Below are positions 23,016 to 32,335 of a DNA stretch of 55,185 bases, in pieces; within the stretch, counting starts at the first letter, position 1, and the number at the start of each line of letters is the position of its first letter. The stretch is from Candidatus Omnitrophota bacterium. Its GTDB lineage: Bacteria > Omnitrophota > Gorgyraeia > Gygaellales > Profunditerraquicolaceae. The notes below the pieces were generated by a model. It saw nothing but the letters and a program-made list of their open reading frames with translations. It made no database searches and was not told the origin of the DNA. The stretch covers positions 1 to 55,185 of the forward strand of contig JAQTQC010000008.1 of assembly GCA_028712505.1 (NCBI GenBank), given 5' to 3'. A program made the translations under genes and the position numbers.

Positions 23016-24710
23016 ATGATAGATCAGTTAACTTATACCGTTACTAAGATATCTAGCGTTCACCCGAACGCACTATTTTTGCTTGGTTTGATTCTTTTTG
23101 TCGGGATAATGGGTGCTAGGTTATTCCAAAAATTGAGAATACCGCAGGTTGTGGGTTATATTATCGGCGGTATTTTGCTTGGTCAATCCGGGTTTAATAT
23201 TATCAATAAAGATATAATCGAGGTCTTGGTTCCGTTCAATTATTTTGCATTAGGTCTTATAGGCTTTATGATCGGGGGAGAGCTTAAAAGTGAAGTTTTC
23301 CGCCGTTATGGCAAACAGTTTTTAGCAATATTATTAGCCGAAGGCATAGCTGCTTTTTTGGCAGTTTTTATCTTGGTCGGGCTACTGGGTAGTCTTATTT
23401 TTGGAAATAGTATTTATCATTGGGCATTAGGTCTATTGTTGGGCGCGATTGCTTCTGCTACCGCTCCCGCTGCTACTACCGATGTTCTTTGGGAATACAA
23501 AACCCGAGGCCCATTAACTACTACAGTATTGGGTATAGTGGCTTTGGATGATGGTTTAGCGCTGATTTTATTTGCGCTTGCAAGTAGTATAGCTCCGGTG
23601 ATGTTGGGGGCTCATCCTTCAGTTGTCTCCGCGATTACCAGGCCTCTCTATGAGATCATCATGGGGATTGTTATCGGATTGTTATTTAGCGTGGCACTGA
23701 TCAAGATTCTTAGGAAATATGCGGAGAAAGATAAAATCTTGGTTTTTTCTTTATGCAGCATACTTTTTGCCTTGGGTTCAGCATTGATAATGAAGATAGA
23801 TATGCTTTTGGCAGCGATGACCATGGGGGCTGTCCTGATCAACAAGGAGGTGCGTTTAAGTAAGGAGATTTTTAAGCTTATTTCCAGTTTTGCCACTCCA
23901 TTCTATGTGTTATTCTTTGTCCTTGTGGGTGCAAAATTCGATTTACACGTTACGACTATAAGTGCTGTTACTATAGCTGTATTTTATCTTGTTGGGAGGA
24001 CTGTTGGTAAGATGGTAGGTGCTCGCCTAGGAGCAAAAGGTTCCGGTGCGCCCAAGACGGTCATCCAATATTTGCCGTACTGTCTTTTTAGCCAGGCGGG
24101 TGTGGCGATCGGTCTTTCTATCCTGGCGTCTCAAGTATTCCCGGGAGCAATAGGAAATTCGATAATTGTTATCGTGACTCTTACCACATTTGTGGTCCAA
24201 CTCTTAGGGCCTCCTTGTGTAAAATATGCTGTGGTGAAGGCTCAGGAGGTGGGGTTAAATATAACAGAAGAAGATGTTTTGCGTAAAACAAATGTCAGCC
24301 ATCTAATCGATAAAAAACCGCCATACGTATACGAAAATATGTCATTGAAGGAGATCTTGGATATTTTTAGCAGCAGCAATTATCATACTTATCCGGTTGT
24401 GGATAAAGGCAAGAGGCTCAAGGGGGTAATTACGATGGAAAGCATAAGAAGATCATTTGCCTACAGTGAATCGGGAAATTTGGTCATTGCGCATGATATC
24501 ATGGAGCCTGTAATAACTAAAAAGATATCCCCTGATTCTTCTCTGTTGGAAGCAGAGGAGATCATTGATAAATATAATGTCGATTATTTGCCGATTGTTA
24601 ATAGCGATTCATTGCTTTTAGGTTTTATGGAAAAGGAGGCAATCGATAAGTTTGTTTCTTCTAGATTAATTGAAGCTGAAGAAAAAGTGGTTGCGATGGG
24701 TAAATTCTAG
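23016..24710 (+). CDS. CPA2-family monovalent cation/H+ antiporter with CBS pair
   Basis: Inner-membrane exchanger (564 residues). Residues 1-410 form the Na_H_Exchanger domain with about 12 helices; IPQVVGYIIGGILLGQSGFN and the ALDDGLALILFALASSI segment, with its conserved acidic pair, match CPA2. The C-terminal 140 residues contain two CBS domains (LKEILDIFSSSNYHTYPVVD and HDIMEPVITKKISPDSSLLE), which usually bind adenine nucleotides and gate transport. The fusion replaces the RCK domain seen in KefB/C. No Shine-Dalgarno sequence precedes ATG 23016. The exact ion (Na+ or K+) is not decided by the sequence. Confidence 0.88.
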   Translation: MIDQLTYTVTKISSVHPNALFLLGLILFVGIMGARLFQKLRIPQVVGYIIGGILLGQSGFNIINKDIIEVLVPFNYFALGLIGFMIGGELKSEVFRRYGKQFLAILLAEGIAAFLAVFILVGLLGSLIFGNSIYHWALGLLLGAIASATAPAATTDVLWEYKTRGPLTTTVLGIVALDDGLALILFALASSIAPVMLGAHPSVVSAITRPLYEIIMGIVIGLLFSVALIKILRKYAEKDKILVFSLCSILFALGSALIMKIDMLLAAMTMGAVLINKEVRLSKEIFKLISSFATPFYVLFFVLVGAKFDLHVTTISAVTIAVFYLVGRTVGKMVGARLGAKGSGAPKTVIQYLPYCLFSQAGVAIGLSILASQVFPGAIGNSIIVIVTLTTFVVQLLGPPCVKYAVVKAQEVGLNITEEDVLRKTNVSHLIDKKPPYVYENMSLKEILDIFSSSNYHTYPVVDKGKRLKGVITMESIRRSFAYSESGNLVIAHDIMEPVITKKISPDSSLLEAEEIIDKYNVDYLPIVNSDSLLLGFMEKEAIDKFVSSRLIEAEEKVVAMGKF

Positions 24711-24816
24711 AATAAACTAAGATTAAAAACCATATAATTTCTGTATACAATAAGCTAGGTCAGTGTAAGCTGTTAGCAATAATCAGCCGTATCTATTATC
24801 CCCTGATTTATTTTTA

Positions 24817-24840
24817 CCGGGTCTTTCTGGAAAGAACCGG
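24817..24840 (+). other. Hairpin upstream of the NTF2-like gene
   Basis: CCGGGTCTTTC pairs with GAAAGAACCGG (one mismatch), 18 bases before the ATG at 24859. It has no T-run on either side in the required orientation, so it is not a typical terminator. Confidence 0.35.
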
Positions 24841-24858
24841 CAGAACTTTAGACTTAAA

Positions 24859-25218
24859 ATGTTTACTGAGAAACAAGCAAGAGATTTGACAGATCGTTGG
24901 ATTGAGGCGTGGAATAGACATGATCTTGATGCGATCATATCACATTATGATGATGACATTGTCTTGATTTCGCCGGTTGCATTGAAGGTTTTGAATATGC
25001 CTTCTGGTATGGTTAAAGGCAAAGATGCCTTAAGGGCATATTTTGCTAAGGGGTTGGAAATATACCCTGATTTAAAATTCGAGCTCCTTGATATGCTTTG
25101 GGGCGTAAACAGCCTGATTTTGTATTACCGGAATCAGAAAGGTGTTAAAGCGGGAGAATTTATGGAAGTTAACCCGGAAGGCAAGGTCATAAAAGTTGTC
25201 GCGAATTACAATATTTAG
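24859..25218 (+). CDS. SnoaL/NTF2-like protein
   Basis: A 119-residue cytoplasmic protein of the cystatin-like alpha+beta barrel class. ARDLTDRWIEAWNRHDLDAI, SHYDDDIVLISP, the KGKDALRAYFAKGLEIYPDL segment and the closing GKVIKVVANYNI are the standard landmarks of SnoaL-like polyketide cyclase/NTF2 proteins. The family includes enzymes and ligand-binding proteins, and the pocket cannot be assigned. No clear ribosome-binding site is present. It stands alone between the antiporter gene and the AbrB promoter. Confidence 0.8.
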   Translation: MFTEKQARDLTDRWIEAWNRHDLDAIISHYDDDIVLISPVALKVLNMPSGMVKGKDALRAYFAKGLEIYPDLKFELLDMLWGVNSLILYYRNQKGVKAGEFMEVNPEGKVIKVVANYNI

Positions 25219-25306
25219 TATCGTCTACAGCCTGGAATTAGAAAATCCGCCGCTTAATAAAATAGGTGGCATTTTTATATGAATTGCGTAATCCCACTAA
25301 GAATTA

Positions 25307-25365
25307 TTGACAATAAGTATTTTATGTGTTATATTCTAGAGTAATACTTTTCATACTAGTTATAC
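25307..25365 (+). promoter_or_regulatory. Promoter and 25-bp AbrB-linked element, copy 1
   Basis: TTGACA (25307-25312), a 17-base spacer and TATATT (25330-25335) form a strong promoter. Immediately downstream, at 25341-25365, GTAATACTTTTCATAC is followed by T-AGTTATAC. The same 25-bp element occurs at 46107-46131 before the second AbrB gene with 23/25 identity. It contains repeated ATAC units about 9 bases apart and overlaps the expected transcription start, as an autoregulatory operator would. Confidence 0.75.
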
Positions 25366-25411
25366 AGGTAATATCTAGAATGACTCAAAATCAACAAGAA
25401 AGGGGCAGGAG

Positions 25412-25648
25412 ATGAGTGATTCAAAGAAGTTTTATGGCAAGGTTCCTGTGGGGACCAAAGGCCAGATTGTTATCCCTGCTGAAGCAAGGAAGGCAATGGA
25501 TATCCAGCCGGGAGACAATGTTATTGTTATCTCCGGTCCGGCTCATCAGGATAAGGTAATCAGTATTATTCCTGAAAAAGAATTCAATAAATTCCTGAAA
25601 TTCTTTGAAGAACATCTGGCTGATTTGAAAAAAGGGGTTTCGAAGTAA
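25412..25648 (+). CDS. AbrB/SpoVT-type transcriptional regulator (paralogue 1)
   Basis: A 78-residue swapped-hairpin DNA-binding protein. FYGKVPVGTKGQIVIPAEAR, KAMDIQPGDNVIVISGP and VISIIPEKEFNKFLKFFEEH show the AbrB fold followed by a C-terminal helix. ATG 25412 follows AGGGGCAGGAG. It leads the cassette of a lipoprotein adaptor, an RND pump and an outer-membrane factor, with 25 bases to the adaptor start. A close paralogue (46176) leads a second export cassette and both share an operator-like element, so self-control and control of efflux are likely. No toxin gene accompanies it, so it is not an obvious MazE antitoxin. Confidence 0.85.
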   Translation: MSDSKKFYGKVPVGTKGQIVIPAEARKAMDIQPGDNVIVISGPAHQDKVISIIPEKEFNKFLKFFEEHLADLKKGVSK

Positions 25649-25673
25649 TAGATAAATGCTTTTTGGAGAAAAA

Positions 25674-26768
25674 ATGCAAAGTAAATTACATTCTTTTCCT
25701 GTTTTTTTATTCCTGGGAATTTCCCTGTTGATGGCGGGTTGCACAAAGAAAGCGGAAACAGAGTTGAAAGATCCTGAAGTGGCCGTGGTGGTTGTGCGTC
25801 CTGAGCAGATAGTTATGAAAACAGAATTGCCTGGCCGTACAGCCGCTTTTCTTGTTGATGAAATCCGTCCTCAGATCAACGGTCTCATCCAGAAGCGTTT
25901 GTTTACAGAAGGTTCTGAAATTAAGGCCGGCCAGCCGCTCTATCAGATTGATCCGGCTCCATTTCAGGCGGCGTTTGATAAAGCTAAGGCCAACCTACCA
26001 GCCCTGCGCTTGAGAGCTGACCGCTACAGGGAAGCGCTGGTTGAAAAAGCGGTTAGCCAGCAGGAGTTTGATGATGCGGATGCCGCTTTGAAACAGGCTG
26101 AAGCAGAGCTTGAAACTGCGCGGATCAATCTTGATTATACCCGTATTGTTTCGCCGATTAGCGGCCGGATTGGGTCTTCTACCGTAACAGATGGCGACGT
26201 CGTTACGGCATATCAACCTGTGGCTTTGGCGACAATCCAACAGTTGGATCCTATTTATGTGGATATCCCTCAATCCACCGTTGAATTATTACGCCTGCGG
26301 CGTAGTCTTGAGGATGGCCGTCTTAATCATGACATAACGAATCAAAATAAAGTAGAGCTCATCCTGGAAGACGGCTCGCCGTATCCTCTGAGTGGTACAC
26401 TTCAATTCCAGGATATAACGGTTGATCCTACTACCGGTTCAGTCATCTTGAGGGCAATTTTCCCCAATCCTGAGAGTTTTCTTTTGCCGGGTATGTTCGT
26501 TCGGGCGGTGATTATCGAAGGCATCAATGAGAAGGCTATCCTTGTCCCGCAGCAGGGAGTTTCCCGTAACCCGAAAGGAGAAGCTCTTGCATTGGTCGTA
26601 GATACTGAAAATAAAGTCCAGCAGCGCTTGCTTACACTTGAGCGGGCTATTGGCGATAAATGGCTTGTTTCTTCAGGTCTTAATTCCGGCGATCGGATAA
26701 TTGTCGAGGGTATCCAAAGAGTCAAGCCGGGCACTTCAGTAAAGGTTGTTTCATTTAAAGAAAAATAG
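25674..26768 (+). CDS. RND efflux periplasmic adaptor lipoprotein (AcrA/MexA type)
   Basis: Links the inner-membrane RND pump to the outer-membrane channel. ATG 25674 has GGAGAA upstream and gives a clean lipoprotein signal, MQSKLHSFPVFLFLGISLLM then AGC; an ATG at 25656 is less likely. The lipoyl halves are EIRPQINGLIQKRLFTEGSE and YTRIVSPISGRIGSSTVTDG. Between them lies an alpha-hairpin of about 70 residues (QAAFDKAKANLPALRLRADR, VSQQEFDDADAALKQAEAEL). Beta-barrel and membrane-proximal domains follow (LQFQDITVDPTTGSVILRAI, FPNPESFLLPGMFVRAVI). The length (364 residues) is normal. This is a full-featured adaptor, unlike the other two in the window. Confidence 0.93.
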   Translation: MQSKLHSFPVFLFLGISLLMAGCTKKAETELKDPEVAVVVVRPEQIVMKTELPGRTAAFLVDEIRPQINGLIQKRLFTEGSEIKAGQPLYQIDPAPFQAAFDKAKANLPALRLRADRYREALVEKAVSQQEFDDADAALKQAEAELETARINLDYTRIVSPISGRIGSSTVTDGDVVTAYQPVALATIQQLDPIYVDIPQSTVELLRLRRSLEDGRLNHDITNQNKVELILEDGSPYPLSGTLQFQDITVDPTTGSVILRAIFPNPESFLLPGMFVRAVIIEGINEKAILVPQQGVSRNPKGEALALVVDTENKVQQRLLTLERAIGDKWLVSSGLNSGDRIIVEGIQRVKPGTSVKVVSFKEK

Positions 26769-26808
26769 TTCATTTATCTAGAGGGTATGAACTAGACGGA
26801 GAAGTCTC

Positions 26809-29800
26809 ATGTTATCAAGATTTTTTCTTAATCGTCCTGTTTTTGCCTGGGTGATTGCCATTATGATAATGGTGCTGGGGGCCTTGGCGATATATACCTT
26901 GCCTGTTGCCCAGTATCCGCAGCTTGCCCCGCCATCTATCCGGATCAGTTGTCTTTATACCGGCGCTTCAGCGGAAACCGTCGAGAATAGCGTAACGCAG
27001 ATTATCGAGCAGCAAATGACCGGTTTGGACAAAATGTTGTATATGTCCAGCAGCAGCGATTCTTCAGGTATTTCTTCTATTGAATTGACTTTTGCTCCGG
27101 AGACTGACCCGGATATCGCCTGGACTAAAGTGCAGAATAAGCTTCAATTGGCGATGGCCCGGCTTCCCGATGCAGTACAGCGCCGGGGGGTCTCAGTACG
27201 TAAATCCACTAAAAATTATTTATTGGTTGTGGGATTGATTTCCGAAGACGGCAGTATGAGTGACGTCGACCTGCGCGATTATATACTTAGTGTTGTTCAA
27301 CCGGTTTTAGCCCGGGTGCCTGGGGTAGGCGAAGCAGAGGGTTTTGGTGGAGAATACGCTATGCGCGTTTGGTTTGACCCTAAAAAGCTGACCAACTATG
27401 GATTGACAGTGGAGGATGTTGTCAAGGCTCTGCAAGACTATAACGTCGAGGTCTCCGGCGGGCAGTTCGGCGGCGCTCCCGCAGTAGAAGGGCAGCGCTT
27501 GAATGCTTCGATTATTGTGCAGAGTTTGCTTAAGACTCCGGAGGAATTTTCAACCATTCCTGTTCGCATTAATCCGGATGGTTCGATCATCCGTATTAAA
27601 GATGTAGCGCGCACTGAGTTAGGAAGCGACCTTGTTGATTCAAAAGTGTTTTTTAACCGCAATCAACCGTCGTCCGGCATAACTATCCGTCAGGAACCCG
27701 GAGCAAATGCTCTGAAAACAGCTGATGCGATTAAGGCAAAGATGACGGAATTGAGCCGTTACTTTCCGCGGGGAATGAAGGTTATCTATCCTTACGATAC
27801 CACTCCTTTTACCCGGGTGGCTATTCATGAGGTGGCTAAGACATTGGTCGAGGCGATCCTGCTGGTGTTTCTGGTTATGTATTTGTTTATGGGGAATATG
27901 CGGGCTACATTGATCCCGACGATTGCGGTGCCGGTGGTCTTATTAGGAACTTTTGCGGTACTTGGGCTGTTCGGGTATTCAATCAACATGTTGACTATGT
28001 TCGCTATGGTTTTGGCTATCGGTCTTTTGGTCGATGATGCCATTGTCGTAGTAGAGAACGTGGAGCGGTTGATGAGCGAGGAAGGCCTCTCGCCCCGGGA
28101 AGCTGCTGCCAAATCTATGGAGCAGATTACTCCTGCCTTGATCGGTATTGGCTTGGTGCTTTCGGCGGTTTTTGGACCGATGGCGTTTTTTACAGGATCT
28201 ACCGGAGTTATCTACCGGCAGTTTTCGGTGACGATTATTGCCTCGATGCTTCTTTCAGTGCTCGTAGCTTTGATTTTGACGCCGGTTCTCTGCGTAACAC
28301 TTCTTAAACCTGTACCTAAAGGGCATCAGCCTGCGGAAAGCGGGGTTTGGTTTCTGCGTCCTTTTTTCCACTGGTTTGACCGGGTTTTCTTCTGGATTCG
28401 CGATTCATATGTATGGATGGTTAGCCGTTCGTTCAATCAAAACGCCCGGTACATTCTTTTCTATCTATTGATCGTGGCAGCTATGTTGTTTGTATTCTTG
28501 CGGATGCCCACAGGTTATCTGCCGGATGAAGACCAGGGGCTTTTGGCCGTTATGAGTACATTGCCTGCCGGCTCTACTCTAGAGCAGACTGAAACAGTGA
28601 TGGAAAAAGTCCGGAATTATTTTATGGATAACGAAAAAGAAGCGGTTAATTCTGTTATGACGGTTTCCGGTCAGAACCAAGCCGGACGCGGCCAGAATAT
28701 CGGCATGGCGTTTGTTAAGCTTAAGGATTGGGATCTGCGTAAGAAAGCAAATTTAAAGGCAGAGTCTGTGGCAGACCGGGCGATGAAAGATTTTGCTTTG
28801 TATAAAGAAGCACTGGTGTATGTTTTCTCGCCGCCGGCAATCATCGAACTGGGTAATGCCAAGGGTCTAGATTTTCAGTTACAGGACCGCGGCGGAGCCG
28901 GTCATCTGAAATTAATGGAAGCCCGCGATAAACTTTTAGATATGGCGGCTCATGACCCGCGTTTGAATCGCGTGCGGGCTAACGGGCTGGAAGATGTGAC
29001 TCAGTATAAGATTGATCTGGATTGGGAGAAGGCCGGGAGCTTGGGTGTTTCTATTGCCTCTATTCAAAACACTATTTCTACTACTTTTGGCAGCAGCTAC
29101 GTTAATGATTTTGTCAAAGACGGTAGGATCAAACATGTGGATATCCAGGCTGATGCTCCTTATCGGATGTTGCCCGAAGACTTGAAAGATATTTATGTTC
29201 GTAACACAAAAGGCAAGATGGTGCCTTATGCTTCTTTTGCATCTGGCCACTGGATCTTTGGTTCTCCTAAGTTAGAGCGCTACAATGCCTTTCCTTCCAT
29301 AAATATTTGGGGAGAAGCGGCAAAGGGCAAGAGTTCCGGTGAAGCAATGCAGGCTATGGAAGAACTTGCTGCGGAACTACCTCATGAGTTTGGTTATGAT
29401 TGGACCGGGCTTTCTTATCAGGAACGGCAAACCGGTGCCCAGGCTGGACCACTTTATGCCTTCTCAATCCTGATTATCTTTCTTTGCGTGGCGGCTTTAT
29501 ATGAAAGCTGGAGTATTCCTATTGTTAATCTGTTGATGTTGCCGCTGGGAGTTTTTGGGGCGACGCTGGCGACATCATTACGCGGGATGCCCAATGATGT
29601 TTATTTTCAGATAGGATTCCTTACTACTTTGGGGTTGTCTACTAAGAATGCTATTTTAATTATTCAGTTTGCGCAGCAGCGCCTGGAACATGGGGAAAAG
29701 ATGGTAGAGGCTACCTTGGGAGCGGTGAAAACCCGGTTTCGTCCGGTTATAATGACTTCCCTGGCTTTCTTTTTTGGTGTTTTGCCATTAGCAATAACCT

Positions 29801-29994
29801 CTGGAGCCGGAGCAGGAGCCCAGAACGCCATTGGAACAGCGGTTGTCGGCGGAATGCTTTCTGCTACGTTCATTGACCTTATTTTTATCCCGCTGTTTTT
29901 CATCCTCGTAACCCGTTTCTTTGGCCGTAAGCAACAGCAGCAGAATATTGCGGTAGTCGAGCCGGATACTGCAGGCTTGCGGAAAAAACAATAA
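26809..29994 (+). CDS. RND multidrug efflux pump, HAE1 family (AcrB/MexB type)
   Basis: Inner-membrane proton-driven exporter of 1061 residues. The start MLSRFFLNRPVFAWVIAIMI and TLPVAQYPQLAPPSIRISC are AcrB-like. TM4 carries the proton-relay pair in LLVDDAIVVVENVERL (D409, D410), and TM10 keeps the lysine in TLGLSTKNAILIIQFAQ. The TM5-6 segment GPMAFFTGSTGVIYRQFS and the second-half periplasmic domain are intact. GGAGAAG precedes ATG 26809. It sits between its adaptor and a NodT-type channel, a complete tripartite system. Substrates are unknown but hydrophobic drugs, dyes or lipids are typical. Confidence 0.95.
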   Translation: MLSRFFLNRPVFAWVIAIMIMVLGALAIYTLPVAQYPQLAPPSIRISCLYTGASAETVENSVTQIIEQQMTGLDKMLYMSSSSDSSGISSIELTFAPETDPDIAWTKVQNKLQLAMARLPDAVQRRGVSVRKSTKNYLLVVGLISEDGSMSDVDLRDYILSVVQPVLARVPGVGEAEGFGGEYAMRVWFDPKKLTNYGLTVEDVVKALQDYNVEVSGGQFGGAPAVEGQRLNASIIVQSLLKTPEEFSTIPVRINPDGSIIRIKDVARTELGSDLVDSKVFFNRNQPSSGITIRQEPGANALKTADAIKAKMTELSRYFPRGMKVIYPYDTTPFTRVAIHEVAKTLVEAILLVFLVMYLFMGNMRATLIPTIAVPVVLLGTFAVLGLFGYSINMLTMFAMVLAIGLLVDDAIVVVENVERLMSEEGLSPREAAAKSMEQITPALIGIGLVLSAVFGPMAFFTGSTGVIYRQFSVTIIASMLLSVLVALILTPVLCVTLLKPVPKGHQPAESGVWFLRPFFHWFDRVFFWIRDSYVWMVSRSFNQNARYILFYLLIVAAMLFVFLRMPTGYLPDEDQGLLAVMSTLPAGSTLEQTETVMEKVRNYFMDNEKEAVNSVMTVSGQNQAGRGQNIGMAFVKLKDWDLRKKANLKAESVADRAMKDFALYKEALVYVFSPPAIIELGNAKGLDFQLQDRGGAGHLKLMEARDKLLDMAAHDPRLNRVRANGLEDVTQYKIDLDWEKAGSLGVSIASIQNTISTTFGSSYVNDFVKDGRIKHVDIQADAPYRMLPEDLKDIYVRNTKGKMVPYASFASGHWIFGSPKLERYNAFPSINIWGEAAKGKSSGEAMQAMEELAAELPHEFGYDWTGLSYQERQTGAQAGPLYAFSILIIFLCVAALYESWSIPIVNLLMLPLGVFGATLATSLRGMPNDVYFQIGFLTTLGLSTKNAILIIQFAQQRLEHGEKMVEATLGAVKTRFRPVIMTSLAFFFGVLPLAITSGAGAGAQNAIGTAVVGGMLSATFIDLIFIPLFFILVTRFFGRKQQQQNIAVVEPDTAGLRKKQ

Positions 29995-29995
29995 T

Positions 29996-31495
29996 ATGAA
30001 ACGAATACCCGTTTTAATCTTAGGAATTGTTATTTTCTTGGGTGGTTGTACTATGTCCCCGAAATATAATCGGCCGCTAGCTCCGGTCCCTGGCAGTTGG
30101 CCCAGTGGAGCTGCTTATTTGTCGGCTCAGCCAACGGCCAAAGCTTTAGATGTCACGCAATTGAAATGGCGGGAATTTTTCACCGATCCTAAATTACAAC
30201 GGATTATCGAGATAGCTCTTAATAACAACCGGAACTTAAAGCTGGCAATCTTCAATGTGGAAAGAGCGCGTGCCTTATATGGTATTGAACAGGCTAAACT
30301 TTTGCCGGTGGTCAATGTCGAGGGAGCCCTAAGCAAGCAACGTTCTTCTTCAGATTTTTTAATTCCGGGAGCCTCGAATGTAAGTAAGCAATATAGTGTT
30401 GATCTGGGGATTACAGCCTGGGAGGTTGATTTTTTTGGCCGTATCCGCAGTTTAAAGAAACAGGCATTGGAAGAATATTTGGCTACTGAAGAAGCCCGGC
30501 GCAATGCGCAGATTGCGTTGGTATCTGAGATTGCCAGAGTATATCTGATTATTGCTGCAGATCGGGCTAATCTTAGTTTAGCCCGCTCAACTCTTAAGGC
30601 GCAGGAAGATGCTTATAATTTAGTTTTCCGAAAACATAAGCTTAAACTTGTAAATGTAATCGATCTTTATCGGGCGCAAACCCAGGTAGATACAGCTCAA
30701 GGTGATGTCGTGCTTTATACGCAACAGTTAGCGCAGGATCAAAACGCATTGAATTTTCTGGCTGGTTCTGTTGTGCCTGAAGATCTCTTGCCTTTGGATT
30801 TGGCAAGCGTTAGCCCGTTGATGAATATTTTTCCTGGTTTATCTTCCGAGGTTCTCCTTAGGAGGCCGGATATCCAGGATGCCGAACATCAATTAAAAGG
30901 CGCTTATGCCAATATTGGCGCAGCCCGGGCAGCTTTCTTTCCGGTTATCTCGCTGACAACTACTCTTGGGTCGGCAAGCAATGAGTTTTCGGGATTGTTT
31001 AAGTCTGGCAAGAACACCTGGACTTATGCGCCGCAAGTTGTTATGCCGATTTTTGATCCGCATACCTGGTTTGCGTACAGGGTCAGCCAGACAGATCAGA
31101 AAATTGCATTAACCAGGTATGAGAAAACTATCCAGACAGCTTTTAGGGAAGTAGCCGATGTCCTTGCCGTGCAGGGGACAGTGGATCAGCAAATAGCGGC
31201 GCAACAGTCAATGGTTGATTCTGCGCAGGAGGTTTATCGTCTTTCAAGCAAGCGCTATGTAAATGGGATTGATAGCTATCTGAGTGTTCTTGATGCGCAG
31301 CGTTCCCTCTATAGCGCGCAGCAGGGCCTCATCTCTATGCAACTGTCTAAACTTGCCAATGAAGTTAAAGCTTATGCGGTGTTTGGCGGCGGCGGCTTGG
31401 ATGAGGCAGATGAGAAGAAGCAAAATGACCGGGACTCGTTCCAGGAGAAAATCCTTTCGATGTTGGATTTCGAACTTAAAAAGCCAGCCAAGTAG
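29996..31495 (+). CDS. NodT-family outer-membrane efflux lipoprotein (OprM type)
   Basis: Outer-membrane channel of the tripartite pump, 499 residues. The N-terminal MKRIPVLILGIVIFLGGCTM has lipobox FLGGC, so the trimer is lipid-anchored as in OprM. Two TolC-like repeats follow, each with long helices; ALNNNRNLKLAIFNVERARA and LLRRPDIQDAEHQLKGAYAN (the RRPDI motif) are characteristic. The last part is Glu/Lys-rich. It starts one base after the RND stop, so translation is coupled. No terminator follows, and the next promoter begins 39 bases downstream. Confidence 0.93.
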   Translation: MKRIPVLILGIVIFLGGCTMSPKYNRPLAPVPGSWPSGAAYLSAQPTAKALDVTQLKWREFFTDPKLQRIIEIALNNNRNLKLAIFNVERARALYGIEQAKLLPVVNVEGALSKQRSSSDFLIPGASNVSKQYSVDLGITAWEVDFFGRIRSLKKQALEEYLATEEARRNAQIALVSEIARVYLIIAADRANLSLARSTLKAQEDAYNLVFRKHKLKLVNVIDLYRAQTQVDTAQGDVVLYTQQLAQDQNALNFLAGSVVPEDLLPLDLASVSPLMNIFPGLSSEVLLRRPDIQDAEHQLKGAYANIGAARAAFFPVISLTTTLGSASNEFSGLFKSGKNTWTYAPQVVMPIFDPHTWFAYRVSQTDQKIALTRYEKTIQTAFREVADVLAVQGTVDQQIAAQQSMVDSAQEVYRLSSKRYVNGIDSYLSVLDAQRSLYSAQQGLISMQLSKLANEVKAYAVFGGGGLDEADEKKQNDRDSFQEKILSMLDFELKKPAK

Positions 31496-31533
31496 CAGGT
31501 CCTGCCAGCTTATTCTTAGAAAACAAAAATTTC

Positions 31534-31581
31534 TTGTAAGTTTATCGGTTGAGTGTTATATTTTAAATGAACAGTTGTTCA
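31534..31581 (+). promoter_or_regulatory. tetR promoter with TGAACA..TGTTCA operator, copy 1
   Basis: TTGTAA (31534-31539), a 17-base spacer and TATATT (31557-31562). The near-perfect palindrome TGAACAGTTGTTCA lies at 31568-31581, just after the -10 element, where a bound repressor would block initiation. A perfect copy of the palindrome stands at 32309 in the next promoter. Confidence 0.75.
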
Positions 31582-31614
31582 ATAATTAGATAATGTCCAT
31601 TGAAGGGGGCTGAG

Positions 31615-32220
31615 TTGATTAGCAGAAAAGAAAGAGATAAACAGTTGCGGAGATCGGATATCCTTAAGGCGGCAGAGCATTTGTTTGCCTTGAAAGGTTA
31701 TCATAAAGCTACAATAAGGGATATTGCCAAGGAAGCCCAATACGCCAGCGGCACGGTCTATCTGCATTTTAAAGATAAAAACGACCTTTATTTTGCTTTG
31801 CTTGAAGAGAAGATGAAGAGCATGTTATTTACCACTAAGGAAAGAGTGGCGCAGGCAAATGATGTGAAGAAGAAGCTAGAGATTTTTGTGCAAGAAGGAT
31901 TGTCCTTTTTTGAAAAAAACCAGGATTTTTTTCGTATATTTATTTCCGAGGAGGATGGGTATTTCTCGGAAAGAAAAATCTTGAAATCTTCCACCGGGCT
32001 GCAAACGCAGGAATATACGGCAGGCCTGCTAAGAGAAGCGCAAAAGAAGGGGCTCATAAGCAAGGATTTTGACGCCGAACAGATAGCCGAGGTGTTCACG
32101 TCGATAATAAAAACGATTATTCTTAACTGGCTGCAGAAGAAGGATGTCAGGAACAATAATCTGATTGATCTGTCCGGCACCATACTTAGATTATTTCTTA
32201 AGGGTGTTGCGGATAAATAG
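31615..32220 (+). CDS. TetR-family repressor (paralogue 1)
   Basis: A 201-residue regulator with an N-terminal helix-turn-helix: RRSDILKAAEHLFALKGYHK, ATIRDIAKEAQYASGTVYLH, FKDKNDLYFALLEEKM. The C-terminal ligand domain is helical and unassigned. The start is probably TTG 31615, which has AAGGGGG five bases upstream and gives an N-terminus (MISRKERDKQLRR) like that of the paralogue at 40390; TTG 31600 would lie inside that ribosome-binding site. A TGAACA palindrome in its own promoter and in the promoter of the following cassette suggests that it represses both. Confidence 0.88.
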   Translation: MISRKERDKQLRRSDILKAAEHLFALKGYHKATIRDIAKEAQYASGTVYLHFKDKNDLYFALLEEKMKSMLFTTKERVAQANDVKKKLEIFVQEGLSFFEKNQDFFRIFISEEDGYFSERKILKSSTGLQTQEYTAGLLREAQKKGLISKDFDAEQIAEVFTSIIKTIILNWLQKKDVRNNNLIDLSGTILRLFLKGVADK

Positions 32221-32272
32221 CCTCCATTGTAATATCAACTCCAGATAGCTAATAAAGATTAAAGAAATCACC

Positions 32273-32322
32273 TTGACAAAAGGCTCAGTGAATGTTATAT
32301 TCTAATTGTGAACAATTGTTCA
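32273..32322 (+). promoter_or_regulatory. Cassette B promoter with perfect TetR-type operator
   Basis: TTGACA (32273-32278), a 17-base spacer and TATATT (32296-32301), then the perfect 14-bp palindrome TGAACAATTGTTCA (32309-32322). The geometry is nearly that of the tetR promoter (gap of 7 rather than 5 bases after the -10). Confidence 0.8.
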
Positions 32323-32335
32323 TATAATGATATAA

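Noticed and set aside
25412-25648. AbrB-like proteins considered as MazE-type antitoxins
   Set aside because: No small toxin gene is adjacent to either copy; both instead lead export cassettes and share an operator-like element.
31284-31589. 101-codon + frame overlapping the end of the outer-membrane factor gene
   Set aside because: Out of frame with a confident gene and runs over the tetR promoter and operator.
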